A DNA stretch of 64,000 nt from Paraspadella gotoi (taxonomy: Eukaryota > Chaetognatha). Positions 23,896-35,824 of this stretch are shown one piece after another (positions within the stretch are counted from its first letter, which is position 1; each line of letters starts with the position of its first letter). A program made the position numbers and the translations under genes. Under the pieces are notes generated by a model. That model saw nothing but the letters and a program-made list of their open reading frames with translations, did no database searches and was not told where the DNA came from. Location: positions 2,071,647 to 2,135,646 of the forward strand of contig JBJCIZ010000028.1 in NCBI GenBank assembly GCA_051294375.1, written 5' to 3'.

Positions 23896-23945
23896 CTCTC
23901 TCTCTCTCTCTCACTCTCTCTCTATCCCTCTCTCTCTCTCTCTCC
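23896..23945. repeat. (TC)n microsatellite, interrupted
   Basis: TC run with CACTC and TATCCC interruptions. Confidence 0.85.
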
Positions 23946-24180
23946 GGTCAATCCAGAAATCGGTTGCCATCCAGTAACGAGTTTTTCTTTTTCCCCCCTC
24001 CCTTCCAAACTTTCCGTATTTAATTCGATCTATCTCTCAATCATAAAGGACTCGGTTACATACGGGTACCTGCATACTGAATTCGGTGTCCGGGCGTGAT
24101 GACTCTCTTACATACGGGGATTGATTTACATATTGCATCTGGGCTGAAGTTTTCTGTTACATTATGGCTTGAATCCTCTC

Positions 24181-24400
24181 TATGAAATTGGTAGAACCAA
24201 TAAAAAAAATTATCCATTCATTTAATAAATAAGCTATCTTACCCCTGACTTTGGACAGGCTTTGGTGGTTTAAGGCCTCCATCACTCTTACAAGATAATG
24301 ACATAGCAGGTCCCTGCAAGCTTTCAATCAAGACTCTCTCACAGTCTCGTTTATTCACTCACCTGGCTTCCCTATTAATGCAGTTGTATGATATTTCATA
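24181..24400 (+). repeat. Dispersed repeat family 'GGCTTTGGTGG', copy 2
   Basis: Shares TTGGACAGGCTTTGGTGG, TTTAAGGCCTCCATCACTC and ATTATCCATTCATTTAATAA with the copies at 2.1 and 26.3 kb. Its 3' part (CTCTCACAGTCTCG, CACCTGGCTTC) is also found at 58.72-58.80 kb. Confidence 0.7.
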
Positions 24401-25260
24401 CATACCTGGTTTAATTCTCTATTACACACGGGGTTAAATTCTTACAAACAAGTTTTAATCCCCAATTGAACCCCAAACTTTATTCCTCTATCACATACGG
24501 ATTTATATCACTCTATTCCATCTTTTCTCAGTTACATCCCTACCTTTCATCCAGACTTTGCTCTCCTCCTCATTTTTTATGTTTTTCGGTTACAATTTTT
24601 TTTTCATTTTCATTGTTTCGTGTCGAGTTGTCCATTCCGATGTTAACTTTGCTCCGATGCTTCGATGCTTCGATGCTGTTAAAACTTTCGATGCTGTTAA
24701 AAATTTTAATACTGTAACAGGTTTCTGATAGATACGTCAATTGGCTAGTCTTAATATATTTCAACCTTCCATAGACTATTTTATTATTTGATCCCATTAT
24801 AGTGCGGCTTTCTGACAATGAAGCTTTCATTTAATATGGTGTTTCGTGAAATATTTTTTCACAGTATGGTAAGTTTTTCCCTTCGTCTTATATTCAAATA
24901 CAGTCTTTCTAATACGTCCACGAGTCAACGCTTAAATGCCGCGACTTTTCTATGCTCCAATGCCTAAAAATGCCGTAGGCAACTCCGGGATCAATTTTTG
25001 ATGAACAAAAATTTTTCGTCCGTTTTTAGATTTTTAAAAAAAATTTTATTTGATTAAAATATCTACTGCAGATTGATGTTATTTTTAAGAACAATGAACT
25101 AATTAAATATTACTAAAATTTATAAAAAAATTAAAATATCATTTCATCTGCTCTCTCGGTCTGTCAACACCCCGTGTGTAGACTCGTTATTAATCTCCGA
25201 AATTCTACCAAGACCAGGTGTGCGTACTTTCCCTTTTTAATGTCCGATTTCTAGTTTCCG
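24401..25260. other. AT-rich sequence, nothing recognised
   Basis: An 80-codon frame near 24.5 kb lacks any recognisable motif. GATGCTTCGATGCTTCGATG is a minor local repeat near 24660. Confidence 0.4.
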
Positions 25261-25265
25261 CACGT

Positions 25266-25378
25266 CATGGTCGTCGTCGTCGTCGTCGTCGTTGTCGTCG
25301 TCGTTGTCGTCAGCATTTTGAGTAATCGTCATCGCTATCGGCATTGTCGTCGTCGTCGTCGTCGTCGTATTCATCATC
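25266..25378. repeat. (GTC)n clusters
   Basis: Two runs of GTC triplets separated by about 30 bases. Confidence 0.85.
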
Positions 25379-25431
25379 CTCATCAGCTGACTAAGGAAAA
25401 CCAAAGAACCTGTCATTTTTAGATTCTAGCG

Positions 25432-25432
<1 letters not shown>

Positions 25433-25470
<38 letters not shown>

Positions 25471-25497
25471 TTCTTTCTTTCTTTCTTTCTTTCTTTG

Positions 25498-25550
<53 letters not shown>

Positions 25551-25735
25551 CTCTTTGTTTCTTTCTTTGTTTCTTTATTTCTTTCTTTCTATCTTTCTCT
25601 CTTTCTTTCTCTCTTTCTTTCTTTATTTCTTTCTTTCTCTCTTTGTTTTTTTCTCTCTTTCTTTCTATATTTCTTTCTTTCTTTCCTTCTTTCTTTTTTT
25701 CTTTCTCTCTCTCTTTCTTTCTATCTCTCTTTCTT

Positions 25736-25823
<88 letters not shown>

Positions 25824-25835
25824 TCCCTCTTTCTA
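25433..25835. repeat. (TTTC)n microsatellite, about 400 bp
   Basis: TTTC tetramers with TTTG and CTCT interruptions. Long FLSFFLSF-type frames here are artefacts. Confidence 0.95.
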
Positions 25836-26284
25836 TCGTCAGCTGTTTTATATAATAAAAATCCATTAACTTCTCGCGTTAACCTTTTTCTTCTCCATTT
25901 ATAAAAAAAAATCTCGACATTAAATTCAATTATCAATACATTCTACATCTTTCTCGAAGCCACAGCTTCTTTATAATCCGGGTCACCTTGTTTAAACATC
26001 CCCGAGGCCACCCCCCCCCACACTCAGCCCAGGAGGCACAAAGTCGTCGTTCGTTCGATGGCTGGTGATTGATTCAAGCGGCTGGTGAATTTATTAACGT
26101 CTTTGGTGATTTATTGAGTGATTGAAAACGTCAGTGATTTATTCAAGAGGTTTTCTTTCCTTTAAACAACAACAACAAAAAAAAACCAATGCGATTCGAT
26201 GTTTTGCGCCGATGGGCTTTTTGTTCTTGTTTGCTATGCAGGAGTCAAGGAAATCATGCATATATAATGTTTTCTATTTATAAA

Positions 26285-26415
26285 ATAAAATTGGTACAAC
26301 TAATCTAAAAATTATCCATTCATTTAATAAATAAGCTATCTTGCCCCTGACTTTGGACAGGCTTTGGTGGTTTAAGGCCTCCATCTCTCTTACAAGATAA
26401 TGACATAATGACATA
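26285..26415 (+). repeat. Dispersed repeat family 'GGCTTTGGTGG', copy 3
   Basis: Nearly identical to the core of the copy at 24.18 kb (TTGGACAGGCTTTGGTGG, GGCCTCCATC, ACAAGATAATGACATA). The flanks 25836-26284 show nothing further. Confidence 0.7.
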
Positions 26416-28340
26416 AGTTACACAAGTACGTAACATCTGCACATTATTCATATCGTATCGCATTATCTTATTACCCAAGTTACCCGTAATAGATGGATAA
26501 ATGGACAAAAGGACGGACAGACAGACCGACCGATCAAAAAGTAACTTATCTAATCGCTCCCCGAATCCAACCCAAAAATCCTGCAACCCCCGGGGGCCGC
26601 GCCTCGAGGGGCTGTTTAAGTTTCCCCCCCCCCCTTGTTCAGTTCCTCTCAAAGGAACAGTATTAAGGTGGCGGCCGAAGAAGGCCCCCAAAATCGGGAC
26701 AACCCCCCTCGACCCCTTTCCTCCTCTTCCGGCCACACCCTTCTCCAGTTTTTTGCCTCGAATCAGACGGGGTCGACCCAACCCTCTAGCGGCTCTCAAT
26801 CAAATCGCTTCTTTTTTTTAAAACTTTTTCGATTAAATTTTAATTTTTCTTTCTTTCTTTTTTTCTGATATTTTTTTTTTTTTTTAAACTTTTTTGACCT
26901 CGCGACATTTTTCCTTATTTCTTGAGGGGCATTTTACGGTATCGTTCGGGAAGTAGCTGGAGTAGCTTGACCGCTTGAGTTGGTTTTTTTAAATTGTTCG
27001 TTCTTTCTTTCAATTTTTGTATTGAACTAAATTCGTAGAGGTGGGTGTATGAATATAAAAGATTATTATTTCGTAATAATGTTTATTGCAAAGGTTTATT
27101 GTTAAAGTTGATTGTAATCAATTTGTTCTTTTCGTTTAAAAAAGTATAGAATTCGTTTTCTTTAAGAACAGCTAAACCGTGAATGCCCGAAAATGCAATT
27201 CAGTGTATATTAGAAAGCGCCCAGAAAAACAACAGCTTCCTCTGTTCCCCAAAGGAGGATCCTGGGTTCATTTTTATTAAAAACAAATTGGAAACAGGAC
27301 TTTTCCTTGTCCATTCGGTTGTAGGGCGGTTGAACTGTTAAAAGAAAATGGGGTCATAAAGTTTAAAGGATCATTGGGAATAAGGAACGGGAATTCTTAA
27401 GTGTCACGTCGCCTCTATTTTATCTTTTTAATAATTATATTTTCATATATATGTATAAGGAATAATTTAACTAATAAACAGGAATTTTAAAGTATTGCGT
27501 TACTTATATGTTGATATTGAGTAACTATATTTAAATATATATTATATTTAAATAATGTATTTAAATAAGTATACAATATTATTTTTTATCGAGTATATAA
27601 ACAGATCAATAGGTAGATTAATAAATAAACAAATCCCTATTAACAAAAAAATCATCTAGGGAAGTGAATTTTTAAATAAACAAACAAACACAAACAAATG
27701 TAAGAATTATTCAATATATGAATTAATAAATAAACGGATCAACGAACAGACAGACCGACCAAAAAGTGACCTAAATACAGCGTTTTCCCAACAAAAAAAG
27801 TTGACAAATGAGTTTGTGAACGAAAGTCGTTGAAGCCTTTGTTGCCCGAGGTCAAAAATGGTCAGCCTGCGAAAGGAGAGTGAGCATAGGGTAAGGGACG
27901 AGGTGAGGTCGTGCTTGAGGGGATGGGGGCGGATAGGGAAGGCGGCGGAGGGGGGGGAAGAAAGTCAAGAGTTGATGAGAAGCTGTGATTTATCGGTCGG
28001 AAAAAAGGTTATGAGTTCACAAAAGAGTCGAGAGTGAAAAGAGGGGAAAAAAAAGATGTTTTTTTTTTTTGCATCGCAAAGGAATCAGAGGTGAGAATGA
28101 AAAGTTGGGTTTGAATTTAAGGCTGAAGTGAATCACGATATGGTTAAAACTTAAAAGACATTAATTTTTATAATACCAATTAATGGACTCTTAAAGATAA
28201 ATGGGATAAAGTTTGATGGAATTTGAATAAATCAAGAATAATTAAATATTTATTTAGGGCAAAGCGTATCCTTTAAGGGCAAAGCTAGGGTAGTGGGGTT
28301 AGCATAACCGAGACTAAGAGAAAAGAATGTACGCCGAGTG
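26416..28340. other. Mixed non-coding sequence
   Basis: A GC-richer stretch at 26570-26790 carries open frames of 80-160 codons on both strands without recognisable domains. ACAGACAGACCGACC at about 26518 recurs near 27746. The rest is AT-rich. Confidence 0.4.
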
Positions 28341-28349
28341 AAAAGAGTT

Positions 28350-28405
28350 AATGAGGGCAAAGGGCTAAGGGCTAAGGGCTAAGGGCAAAGGGCTAAGGGC
28401 AAAGG
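28350..28405. repeat. GGGCTAAGGGCAAA minisatellite
   Basis: Six or so units of AGGGCTA or AGGGCAA. Confidence 0.85.
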
Positions 28406-28514
28406 GTGCGCTAGAGCTGAGGTTTAGTGTGAAGCGAAAAATATTTGACTTTTCTAAGAGGATTTATTTAATAATTCGCGAGACTTTGAATCTTAAGCCG
28501 AAATCATGGAGTTG

Positions 28515-28622
28515 GGAGGGAAGGGGGAGAGAGAGAGGGGGGGGAGAGAGAGAGGAAGGAAGAGAGAGGTAGGAGAGAGAGGGAGAGAGAGGTAGGGATA
28601 GAAGGAGAGAGAGAGAGAAGAA

Positions 28623-28661
<39 letters not shown>

Positions 28662-28830
28662 AGAGAGAGACAGAGAGAGGAGAGAAGAGAGAGAGGGAGC
28701 AGATAGACCAGAAACCAATCTTGTGGAGCAGAGAAAAGGGGGAAACGAGGAGAGAGTAGAGTACGCGAGAGAGAGATGAGATGACGAGAGACGAGAGCAC
28801 GAGAGAGCAGAGAGAGAGAGAGGCGAGACG
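28515..28830. repeat. (GA)n-rich purine tract
   Basis: Mostly GAGAGA with AGG and GGG interruptions. Leucine/serine-rich minus frames are artefacts. Confidence 0.9.
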
Positions 28831-29081
28831 AGACCGACGAAGAGAACCTCGGGTTAAGTGGGCAACGTCATCCGGAAAAGAGATCCGGCAAGATGTACTC
28901 GACGAATTGCCGAGAAGAGGATGAGAGGGAAAAGGACGCCGGAACTCGAGATCGGTAAGAGATCGATCGGTTAGATATCAAAGATTCCGGCGAGAGATCT
29001 TTCCGGAAATAGAGGGAATCTAGAGAAGCGAAAACTTATTAGGGTTCAAATTCATTCGTTGTTTTCGCTTCCATCTTTTTT

Positions 29082-29082
<1 letters not shown>

Positions 29083-29150
<68 letters not shown>

Positions 29151-29307
29151 AGAGAGAAGAGAGAGAGAGGAGAGAGAGAGAGAAAGAGAGGAGATAGAGA
29201 GAGGGAGAGAAGAGAGAGAGAGATAAGAGAAGAGAGGAGAGAGGAGAGAGAGAAAGAAGAGAGAAGAGAGGAGAGAGGAGAGGAGATAGGAGAGAGAGAG
29301 AGAGAGG

Positions 29308-29352
<45 letters not shown>
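29083..29352. repeat. (GA)n-rich purine tract
   Basis: 270 bases of GAGAGA with AAG/AGG interruptions. Confidence 0.95.
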
Positions 29353-29357
<5 letters not shown>

Positions 29358-29779
29358 ACCGGAGAGCCGATTGAGAAAAAGTAAGATAAATTGGAGAAAA
29401 GAAAAACAAAACTGGGCGAAAGTTGATTCTTAGTATACATTGGTATATATTGGTATATATATATATATATACATTGGGACTCTTAATACTTACTGTTCAT
29501 ACTTATGCTTACACCTACGCTCACAACTTGTACTATTAACTCGTACTCGTTACTTAATTAATACTTATTTCCTTACTATTATATATTCCTTTTCATTTAC
29601 GACTCGAATCTTGATTTTAAATCATGAACATGTTTCATTGCCCGAATGTTTCACTCGTTATAGTAATCCAATTTTACATCACTACTTTTAGACATTGATT
29701 GAAAGAAGTAAAAGCCCCGACATTTCAAAAGGCTCAACATCTCTTGCGCATGCGCGTTGCTGTTTAGAATTTTACTCCT

Positions 29780-30235
29780 TCACTGTTTATTTTCACGCGT
29801 TAGATTTCTCACGCTCACGTTTTGTTACGAGTGAGCCACGCGTTTTACTCACCATCCTTCTTTGGTCTTTCCATGAATATTTTTAACTCACCCTTGCCAC
29901 GCTTTGCCACGCCCTCAACTTGTCACGGTTTCTTGTGTCAGACCTTGATTTTATCGATCAGTGCTTTCTGCTGTCACGTCTTCTTTTTGTCTCTCTGTCA
30001 CGCTTTGCCACAACCACTCGTTAACACGCTTTAAAGTTCCTCATCTCAAGCCCTTTGTCACTCTCCTCTGTCACTTGTTGCCACTCCTATAAGAAAATTT
30101 AGCTTGATTGTGTCACGACTTGTTTCTGTTACTCTCCTCTGTCACTCTTTGTCACTCCTGTCACAAAATTGAGGTTGATTGTGTAACGCCTTGTTTATGT
30201 CACTCCCTTCTGTCACGCTCTGCCACGCCCATATT
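29780..30235. repeat. Irregular cluster of GTCAC and GCCACGC words
   Basis: GTCAC, GCCAC or TCACG words occur more than 25 times, for example TGTCACGCTTTGCCAC twice and CTCCTCTGTCACT twice. Spacing is irregular. The 65-codon frames here are not gene-like. Confidence 0.6.
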
Positions 30236-30340
30236 TTCTTTCTCTCTCGGTCGACGCCCCATGGAGTTTATTGCTCACAGATGGCGGAGTCGGTTCGCTT
30301 GAAGAGTTGACGCCTTTGCCGGGGTTAACAGACTGGAGAC

Positions 30341-30341
<1 letters not shown>

Positions 30342-30373
<32 letters not shown>

Positions 30374-30577
30374 NNNNNNNNNNNNNNNNNNNNNNNNNNN
30401 NNNNNNNNNNNNNNNNNNNNNNNNNNNNNNNNNNNNNNNNNNNNNNNNNNNNNNNNNNNNNNNNNNNNNNNNNNNNNNNNNNNNNNNNNNNNNNNNNNNN
30501 NNNNNNNNNNNNNNNNNNNNNNNNNNNNNNNNNNNNNNNNNNNNNNNNNNNNNNNNNNNNNNNNNNNNNNNNNNNNN

Positions 30578-30608
<31 letters not shown>
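30342..30608. repeat. (GA)n microsatellite with internal gap (30374-30577)
   Basis: GA dinucleotides on both sides of a 204-N gap. Confidence 0.9.
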
Positions 30609-30611
<3 letters not shown>

Positions 30612-30888
30612 AAGGGATAGAAACTGTTCTCACTTTTTCCTCCCAATTTTCTCTCCCTCGATGATATTCGCTTTTCTCTCTCTCCTTTCTTCCCCCGCGA
30701 ATTCCGCCTCAGTTCAGCTTATATTTTCTTTATGCTCATTTGCATATTGCGGTACTCAACTGATCTGAAAGACATTATTTATTCTATCTCATTCAAGACC
30801 GAATTATTGAGTATGAGCTCACAATCTTTAAACAAGTATACAATACTTCACTTGCAGAAGTTTATAGAGAACTAAAGAGCGAGACAAG

Positions 30889-30890
30889 GA

Positions 30891-30973
<83 letters not shown>
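30889..30973. repeat. (GAAA)n microsatellite
   Basis: About 21 GAAA tetramers. The following 30974-31584 holds no recognised gene; a GACGA-rich patch lies at 31350-31425. Confidence 0.95.
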
Positions 30974-31673
30974 CAATCAAGCAAGCAAACAAGCAAGCTA
31001 AACAGCCCCATCAACCAAACCCAAAGGGAATACACTAAAGCAATAAAAGCGACCGTTAGTCGAAAGCTAATCCATTAATTAATGATTATCAGGGGGGAGG
31101 CAAGGCTTCACGATTGTCGGGCATTTAGAGAGAAAAGGAGAACGGGTTGGAAGAGAGAAAAAAAAAAGGGTTTAAGTAGGAAAGAAACGATGAAAAAGAG
31201 AATCCAGGTGAGTTGATGCTAAAAATGACTCGACGATTCACTGCTTTCATATCATCACGAATTTACTCGACGCTCCCTTCGATTATTCTATTTTAGAAAC
31301 GCGTGTCTCTCTATCTCTTTTCTAGCGAAAGCGTCTAACAGATGAATGAAGACGACGAGAAGACGAACGACGAAGAGAAACGAGACTAAGAGAGACGACG
31401 AAGATGACGACGACGACGAAGACTAAATGAGATCCCGTCAACAGACCATTTCTTTTGTAATAAAAGAACAATAAATTCCACCATTTTCATTAATACCTAG
31501 TTAAAAAAAAAAAAAACCGCCACTAACGGAGGAACTTGAGTTTAATCGGAAAAAAATTGTCATCGACAGTGAATGAATATAATAAAATAAAATTTAATTG
31601 GAAAATAAATTTACGGGAAATTTTTCTCGAGGTTCCCGACTCGTAAACAATTTTGAATGAGAATTTGTTTTTT

Positions 31674-31731
31674 ATTTTTTTTTTATTTATTTATTTATTT
31701 ATTTATTATTTATTTATTTATTTATTTATTT

Positions 31732-31767
<36 letters not shown>

Positions 31768-31795
31768 TATTTATTTAATTTATTTATTTATTTCT
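31674..31795. repeat. (TTTA)n microsatellite
   Basis: TTTA tetramers, followed by a TTTC/TTTCTCT tract to about 31920. Confidence 0.95.
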
Positions 31796-32299
31796 TCTCT
31801 TTCACTCTTTCTTTCCCTTTTACTCTTTTCTCTTTTTCTTTCTCTCTTTCTCTTCTTTCTTGTCTTTCTTTCTTTTCTTTTCTTTCTTTCTTTTACTTTC
31901 TTCTTTCTTTCTTCCTTCGATTCTCATTTGTCTTTGTTTTCTAAATAATTATTTAACTAATTATTTTCTATTGTTATTTTTAAAGAAAAAATATAAAAAT
32001 GCGACTTGTGTTCCATTGTTTCCCCAAAGAACATTTTCCTTTGTCAGTGTTTTAATCAGTTTTTTCCTTTATCTTTTTTTCATTCTGTCCTTTGTCGCGG
32101 TCTATCGTCACATCTCAGCTCTCGTCCGTACATCCATCGCAGATCCCTCAGTCGCGTCCAATCCGTCCGTCGTCTAGTCACTTTCTTTTCACCGTCTTCG
32201 GATGAAACGAGAGCCCTCGAGACGCCGGTCGCCTTGGCAGCGCGTCTCTTACGGCGGTGAGAAAATTTTTCTTCGTCGTAGAATAACGTGATTTTAACT

Positions 32300-33470
32300 G
32301 GGCGTCGTTCGTCGTCGTCGTCGGTCGTCCGGTTCGTCGTCAATCGTCTCCATCGTCGTCTTCATCGTCCAATCGTTCGTCGTCATCATCCTTCGTCTTC
32401 TTTCTTTTCTCTTCATCATCGTCGTCCATCATCGTTTGTTTGTCGTCGTCGTCATCATCGTCGTCGTCGTCTTTCTTCTTCAATGTCGTCTTCATCATCG
32501 TCGTGTCGTCGTCGTCATCAATCTTCGTCTTCTTTCTTCATTCATCGTCGTCATCATCGTTTGGTCGTCGTCGTCGTCGTCGTCTTTCTTCAAGTGTCGT
32601 CTTCATCATCGTCGTCGTCGTCTCGTATCATCTTCGTCTTCTTTCTTCATCTCGTCGTCATCATCGTTGTTGACGTCGTCGTCATCATCGTCCGTCGTCG
32701 TCTTTTTCAATGTCGTCTTCATCATGCGTCGTCGTCGTCCCGTCGTCATCATCTCGTCTTCTTATCTTCATCATCGTCGTCATCAATCGTTGTCGTCGTC
32801 GTCGTCGTCGTCTTTCTTCAATGTCGTCCTTCATCATGTCGTCGTCGTCAGTCGTCATCCATCTTCGTGCTTCTTTCTTCATCATCGTCCGTCATCATCG
32901 TTGTTGTCGGTCGTCGTCATCCAATCGTCGTCGTCGTCTTTCTTCAATGTCGTCTTTCATCATCGTCGTCGTCGTCGTCGTCATCACTCCTTCGTCTTCT
33001 TTTCTTCATCATTCGTCGTCATCATCGTTGTCGTCGTCGTCGTCCGTCGTCTTTCTTCAATGTCGTCTTCATCAAATCGTCGTCGTCGTCGTCGTCATCA
33101 ATCTTCGTCCTCTTTCTTCATCATCGTCGTCATCATAGTTTGTCGTCGTCGTCGTCGTCGTCTTTCTTCATGTCCGTCTTCATCATCGTCGTCGTCGTCG
33201 TCGTCATCATCTTTCGTCTTCTTTCTTTCATCATCGTCGTCATCATCGTTGTTGTCTTCGTCGGTCGTCGTTCTTTCTTCTAATGTCGTCTTCATACATC
33301 GTCGTCTTCATCATCGTAATCGGTCGTCGTTGGTCGTCTTTTCATCAATCGTAAATCCGTCGTCGTTGTCGTCAATCTTCATCGAATTCGTCGTCGATGT
33401 CGTCATATTCGTCGTCTTTCTTCATCGCTGCCGTCGTCGTCGTCCGCCTCCTCCCCTCCTCCTCCTTCCG
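32300..33470. repeat. TCG-rich higher-order array, period about 107 bp
   Basis: Each unit contains TCTTTCTTCAATGTCGTC and TCTTCTTTCTTCATCATCG separated by runs of GTC triplets. The spacing between two successive TCTTTCTT-AATGTCGTC boxes in the cleaner copy (36364 and 36471) is 107 bp. Confidence 0.85.
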
Positions 33471-33596
33471 CCATCTTCCGTCAACTCGCGCAAAAGAGTA
33501 AAGAAGTTGATTAAAAATGTTTTTGTGAACTTTTCCAACGTCGGAGGGAATTGAAGACGACGCAAGACTGGATTGGGCCAAAGAAGTGGGACGTTG

Positions 33597-34095
33597 CTGC
33601 TTGGCTGGAGTGGCTGTGGATTGGCTGGAGAGGCGTAGTGATTGGCTAGAGTGGCCTTTTGTGATTGGCTGGAGTGGCTTGTGATTGACTGAGTGGCCTT
33701 GTGATTGGACTGGAGTGGCTAGTGATTGGCTGGAGTGGCTATGTGATTGGCTGGAGTGCGTGTGATGACGGAGTGGCGCTGTGGTGATTGACTGAGTGGC
33801 TTGTGATTGACTGGAGTGCGCGTAGTTGATTGGCTTGGAGTGGGCTTGTGATTGGCTGGAGGTGGCTTGTGGATTGGCGTCGGAACCGCGGGTTGAATTG
33901 GGCTGGAGAGGCCTAGTGATTGGCTGGAGTGGTTGTGATTGGCCGGAGAGGCTAGCTAATTGGCTGAGAGGCTAGTGATTGCCTGGAGTGGCCCTTGTTG
34001 ATTGGCTGGAGAGGATAGTGATTGGCTGGAGAGGTTATGATTGGTGGAGAGGCTTGTGATTGGGCCTCGGAACCGCGGGTGATTGGCTGAAAAGA
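33597..34095. repeat. 20-bp minisatellite GATTGGCTGGAGTGGCTTGT
   Basis: About 20 or more units, each with ATTGG (an inverted CCAAT box). TCGGAACCGCGGGT interrupts at about 33880 and 34068. Confidence 0.9.
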
Positions 34096-34599
34096 AGGGC
34101 AGATCTGGCTGAGCTTTGAAGGTTAAATGTCCTTCCGGAGGCGTAAAATGGGTCAGGCAAGTAAATAAGTGATGAGAGGGTGATCCCGTTTGAAGATGAA
34201 AAAGGGAAACCTCGATGAGAGGCGCCATGGCTTCCCTGGTAATATCTTCGAAATCAAGCTTGGTCAGATTGAATATGCTTTGCCTTATCTTGCTTGCTTA
34301 TCTCGTCTCTCGTTCCATTCTCGATGACGGTCCGTGCACGTGACGCGCGAGGGTCCGAAAAATTCACGGAATTTTCTTTTTTGTTTAAATTTCGCGAAGA
34401 CGAAGGTCGAGGTGAGTCACCGAAGCGTGAAATGACACGAATCACGTCGAAAGAGGTTCATTGCGTTGGAGCTGGGACTTGGATTTTGTCGGCAGAAATT
34501 TAGTGTTTCTCGTTTGATTGGTTAACTTAGGCTCGTCAAAGATGTGCATTGGTCGCAAAGGTGGATTAGTTTTAGCAGAGGTGTCATTGTTTATGAGAT

Positions 34600-35440
34600 T
34601 GACCGACAGAATGAAAAAAATGGTAAAATGTAATCACTTTATGCTATTTGCATATTGCAGTATATAGTTTCTAAAAAACAATTATATTTCATTTTTCAAA
34701 AAGTATTTTTGTTAAAAAATTTAAAAATCTCCGAAAACGAAGATTTAACCATTTGGTCAATTGTAATAAATCTAAAATCGAAAAGTATCCTGTCTCATTA
34801 TTTCGTTCTGTTGAACGAACAGTTTCTTTAAAAGTTCAAAAGTTGAAAGGATTTTATTTAAACAAATCTTATCATCGCTTCTCTGATTACGTTCAAACAA
34901 ACAGATCCAAAGCTTGGGAACGATTTCGTTACGTTAATGTATTGAATCGTAATATATAATTGCATACCGGTGCTTATTACTAGTAATATCAAATTACTGA
35001 ATCAGATATATTGTTTGAGAAAGTAAAAAACAACTTTCCTCCATTTGCATATTGCAAGTAGCATAGTTCTCTACCAATTTTATTAACCTTTTCAAAAGTA
35101 TGTTCGTCAAGGAAAATCTTACAAAACTTCTAAAACGGAATTCAACCATTTGGTAAACTGTATAAATCTAAAAGATTAACAAATTATCCTAATTCCATCT
35201 AACTTACGCTTCTAGGTGAGGAAAAAATGCTATAAAAGCTTCAAAAGTTGAAAACATTTTATTTGTACAACTGATCCAATATTTTCTTACTACACGTATA
35301 ACAAAAGAATCAAATATACATTTTGAAAAGGGTTCGTACAACTAACTGTATCGAATCCTGTACTATAAGGTGTGCTCGTCAGAATGATGAAAGTCCTTAT
35401 TGAAATTAAATCGTGGTTAAAATCCGTTTATTGTTTTAGT
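34600..35440 (+). repeat. Two octamer-bearing repeat units
   Basis: Units start near ATTTGCATATTGCAG (34646) and ATTTGCATATTGCA (35043), 397 bp apart, and share AACCATTTGGT, TGTATAAATCTAAAA, AAAAGTTGAAA and TTTTATTT in order. Short frames such as 34753-34959 are repeat-derived. Confidence 0.75.
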
Positions 35441-35472
35441 GATTGAAATTGATTGGTTTGCAAGGTTCATAC

Positions 35473-35497
35473 NNNNNNNNNNNNNNNNNNNNNNNNN
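35473..35497. other. Assembly gap (25 N)
   Basis: Placeholder-size gap exactly between the two copies of the segmental duplication. Confidence 0.95.
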
Positions 35498-35590
35498 AAA
35501 TTTAATTGGAAAATAAATTTAACGGGAAATTTCTTTCGAGGCTCCCGACTCGTAAACAATTTTTGAATGAGATTTGTTTTTATTTTTTTT

Positions 35591-35681
<91 letters not shown>

Positions 35682-35766
35682 TTTCTCTCTTTCACTCTTT
35701 CTTTCTTTTACTCTTTCTTTTCTTTATTTCTCTCTTTCTTTTCTTTCTCTCTTTCTCTTCTTTCTC

Positions 35767-35824
<58 letters not shown>

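Larger units (their letters stand above)
31585..35472 (+). repeat. Segmental duplication, copy I (complete, forward)
   Basis: The unit runs: ATTGGAAAATAAATTTA, (TTTA)n, (TTTC)n, CGAGACGCCGGTCGCCTTGG (about 32218), TCG array, CCGCCATCTTCCGTCAA (about 33468), 20-bp minisatellite, TCGGAACCGCGGGT, then octamer-bearing units. The same parts recur at 35498-40140. Single-base insertions are frequent in this copy relative to the other. Confidence 0.8.

Noticed and set aside
25426-25904. Lys/Glu/Arg and Phe/Leu/Ser frames
   Set aside because: Translations of the TTTC microsatellite; the same applies to the SLSL and ERER frames over the TC and GA tracts.
26320-26821. Overlapping 159- and 106-codon frames
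   Set aside because: They start in a dispersed repeat and extend into a GC-rich patch; composition is proline/glycine/arginine-rich without any motif.
32288-33554. Frames of 331-372 codons rich in Ser/Val/Arg (also 37492-38666 on the minus strand)
   Set aside because: Products of the TCG array; triplet repeats avoid stop codons in most frames.
33597-34095. CRISPR-like regular repeats
   Set aside because: Units are contiguous with no unique spacers; animal minisatellite.
34753-34959. 68-codon frame in the octamer unit (also 39283-39622)
   Set aside because: It is not preserved between copies of the unit and shows no domain.
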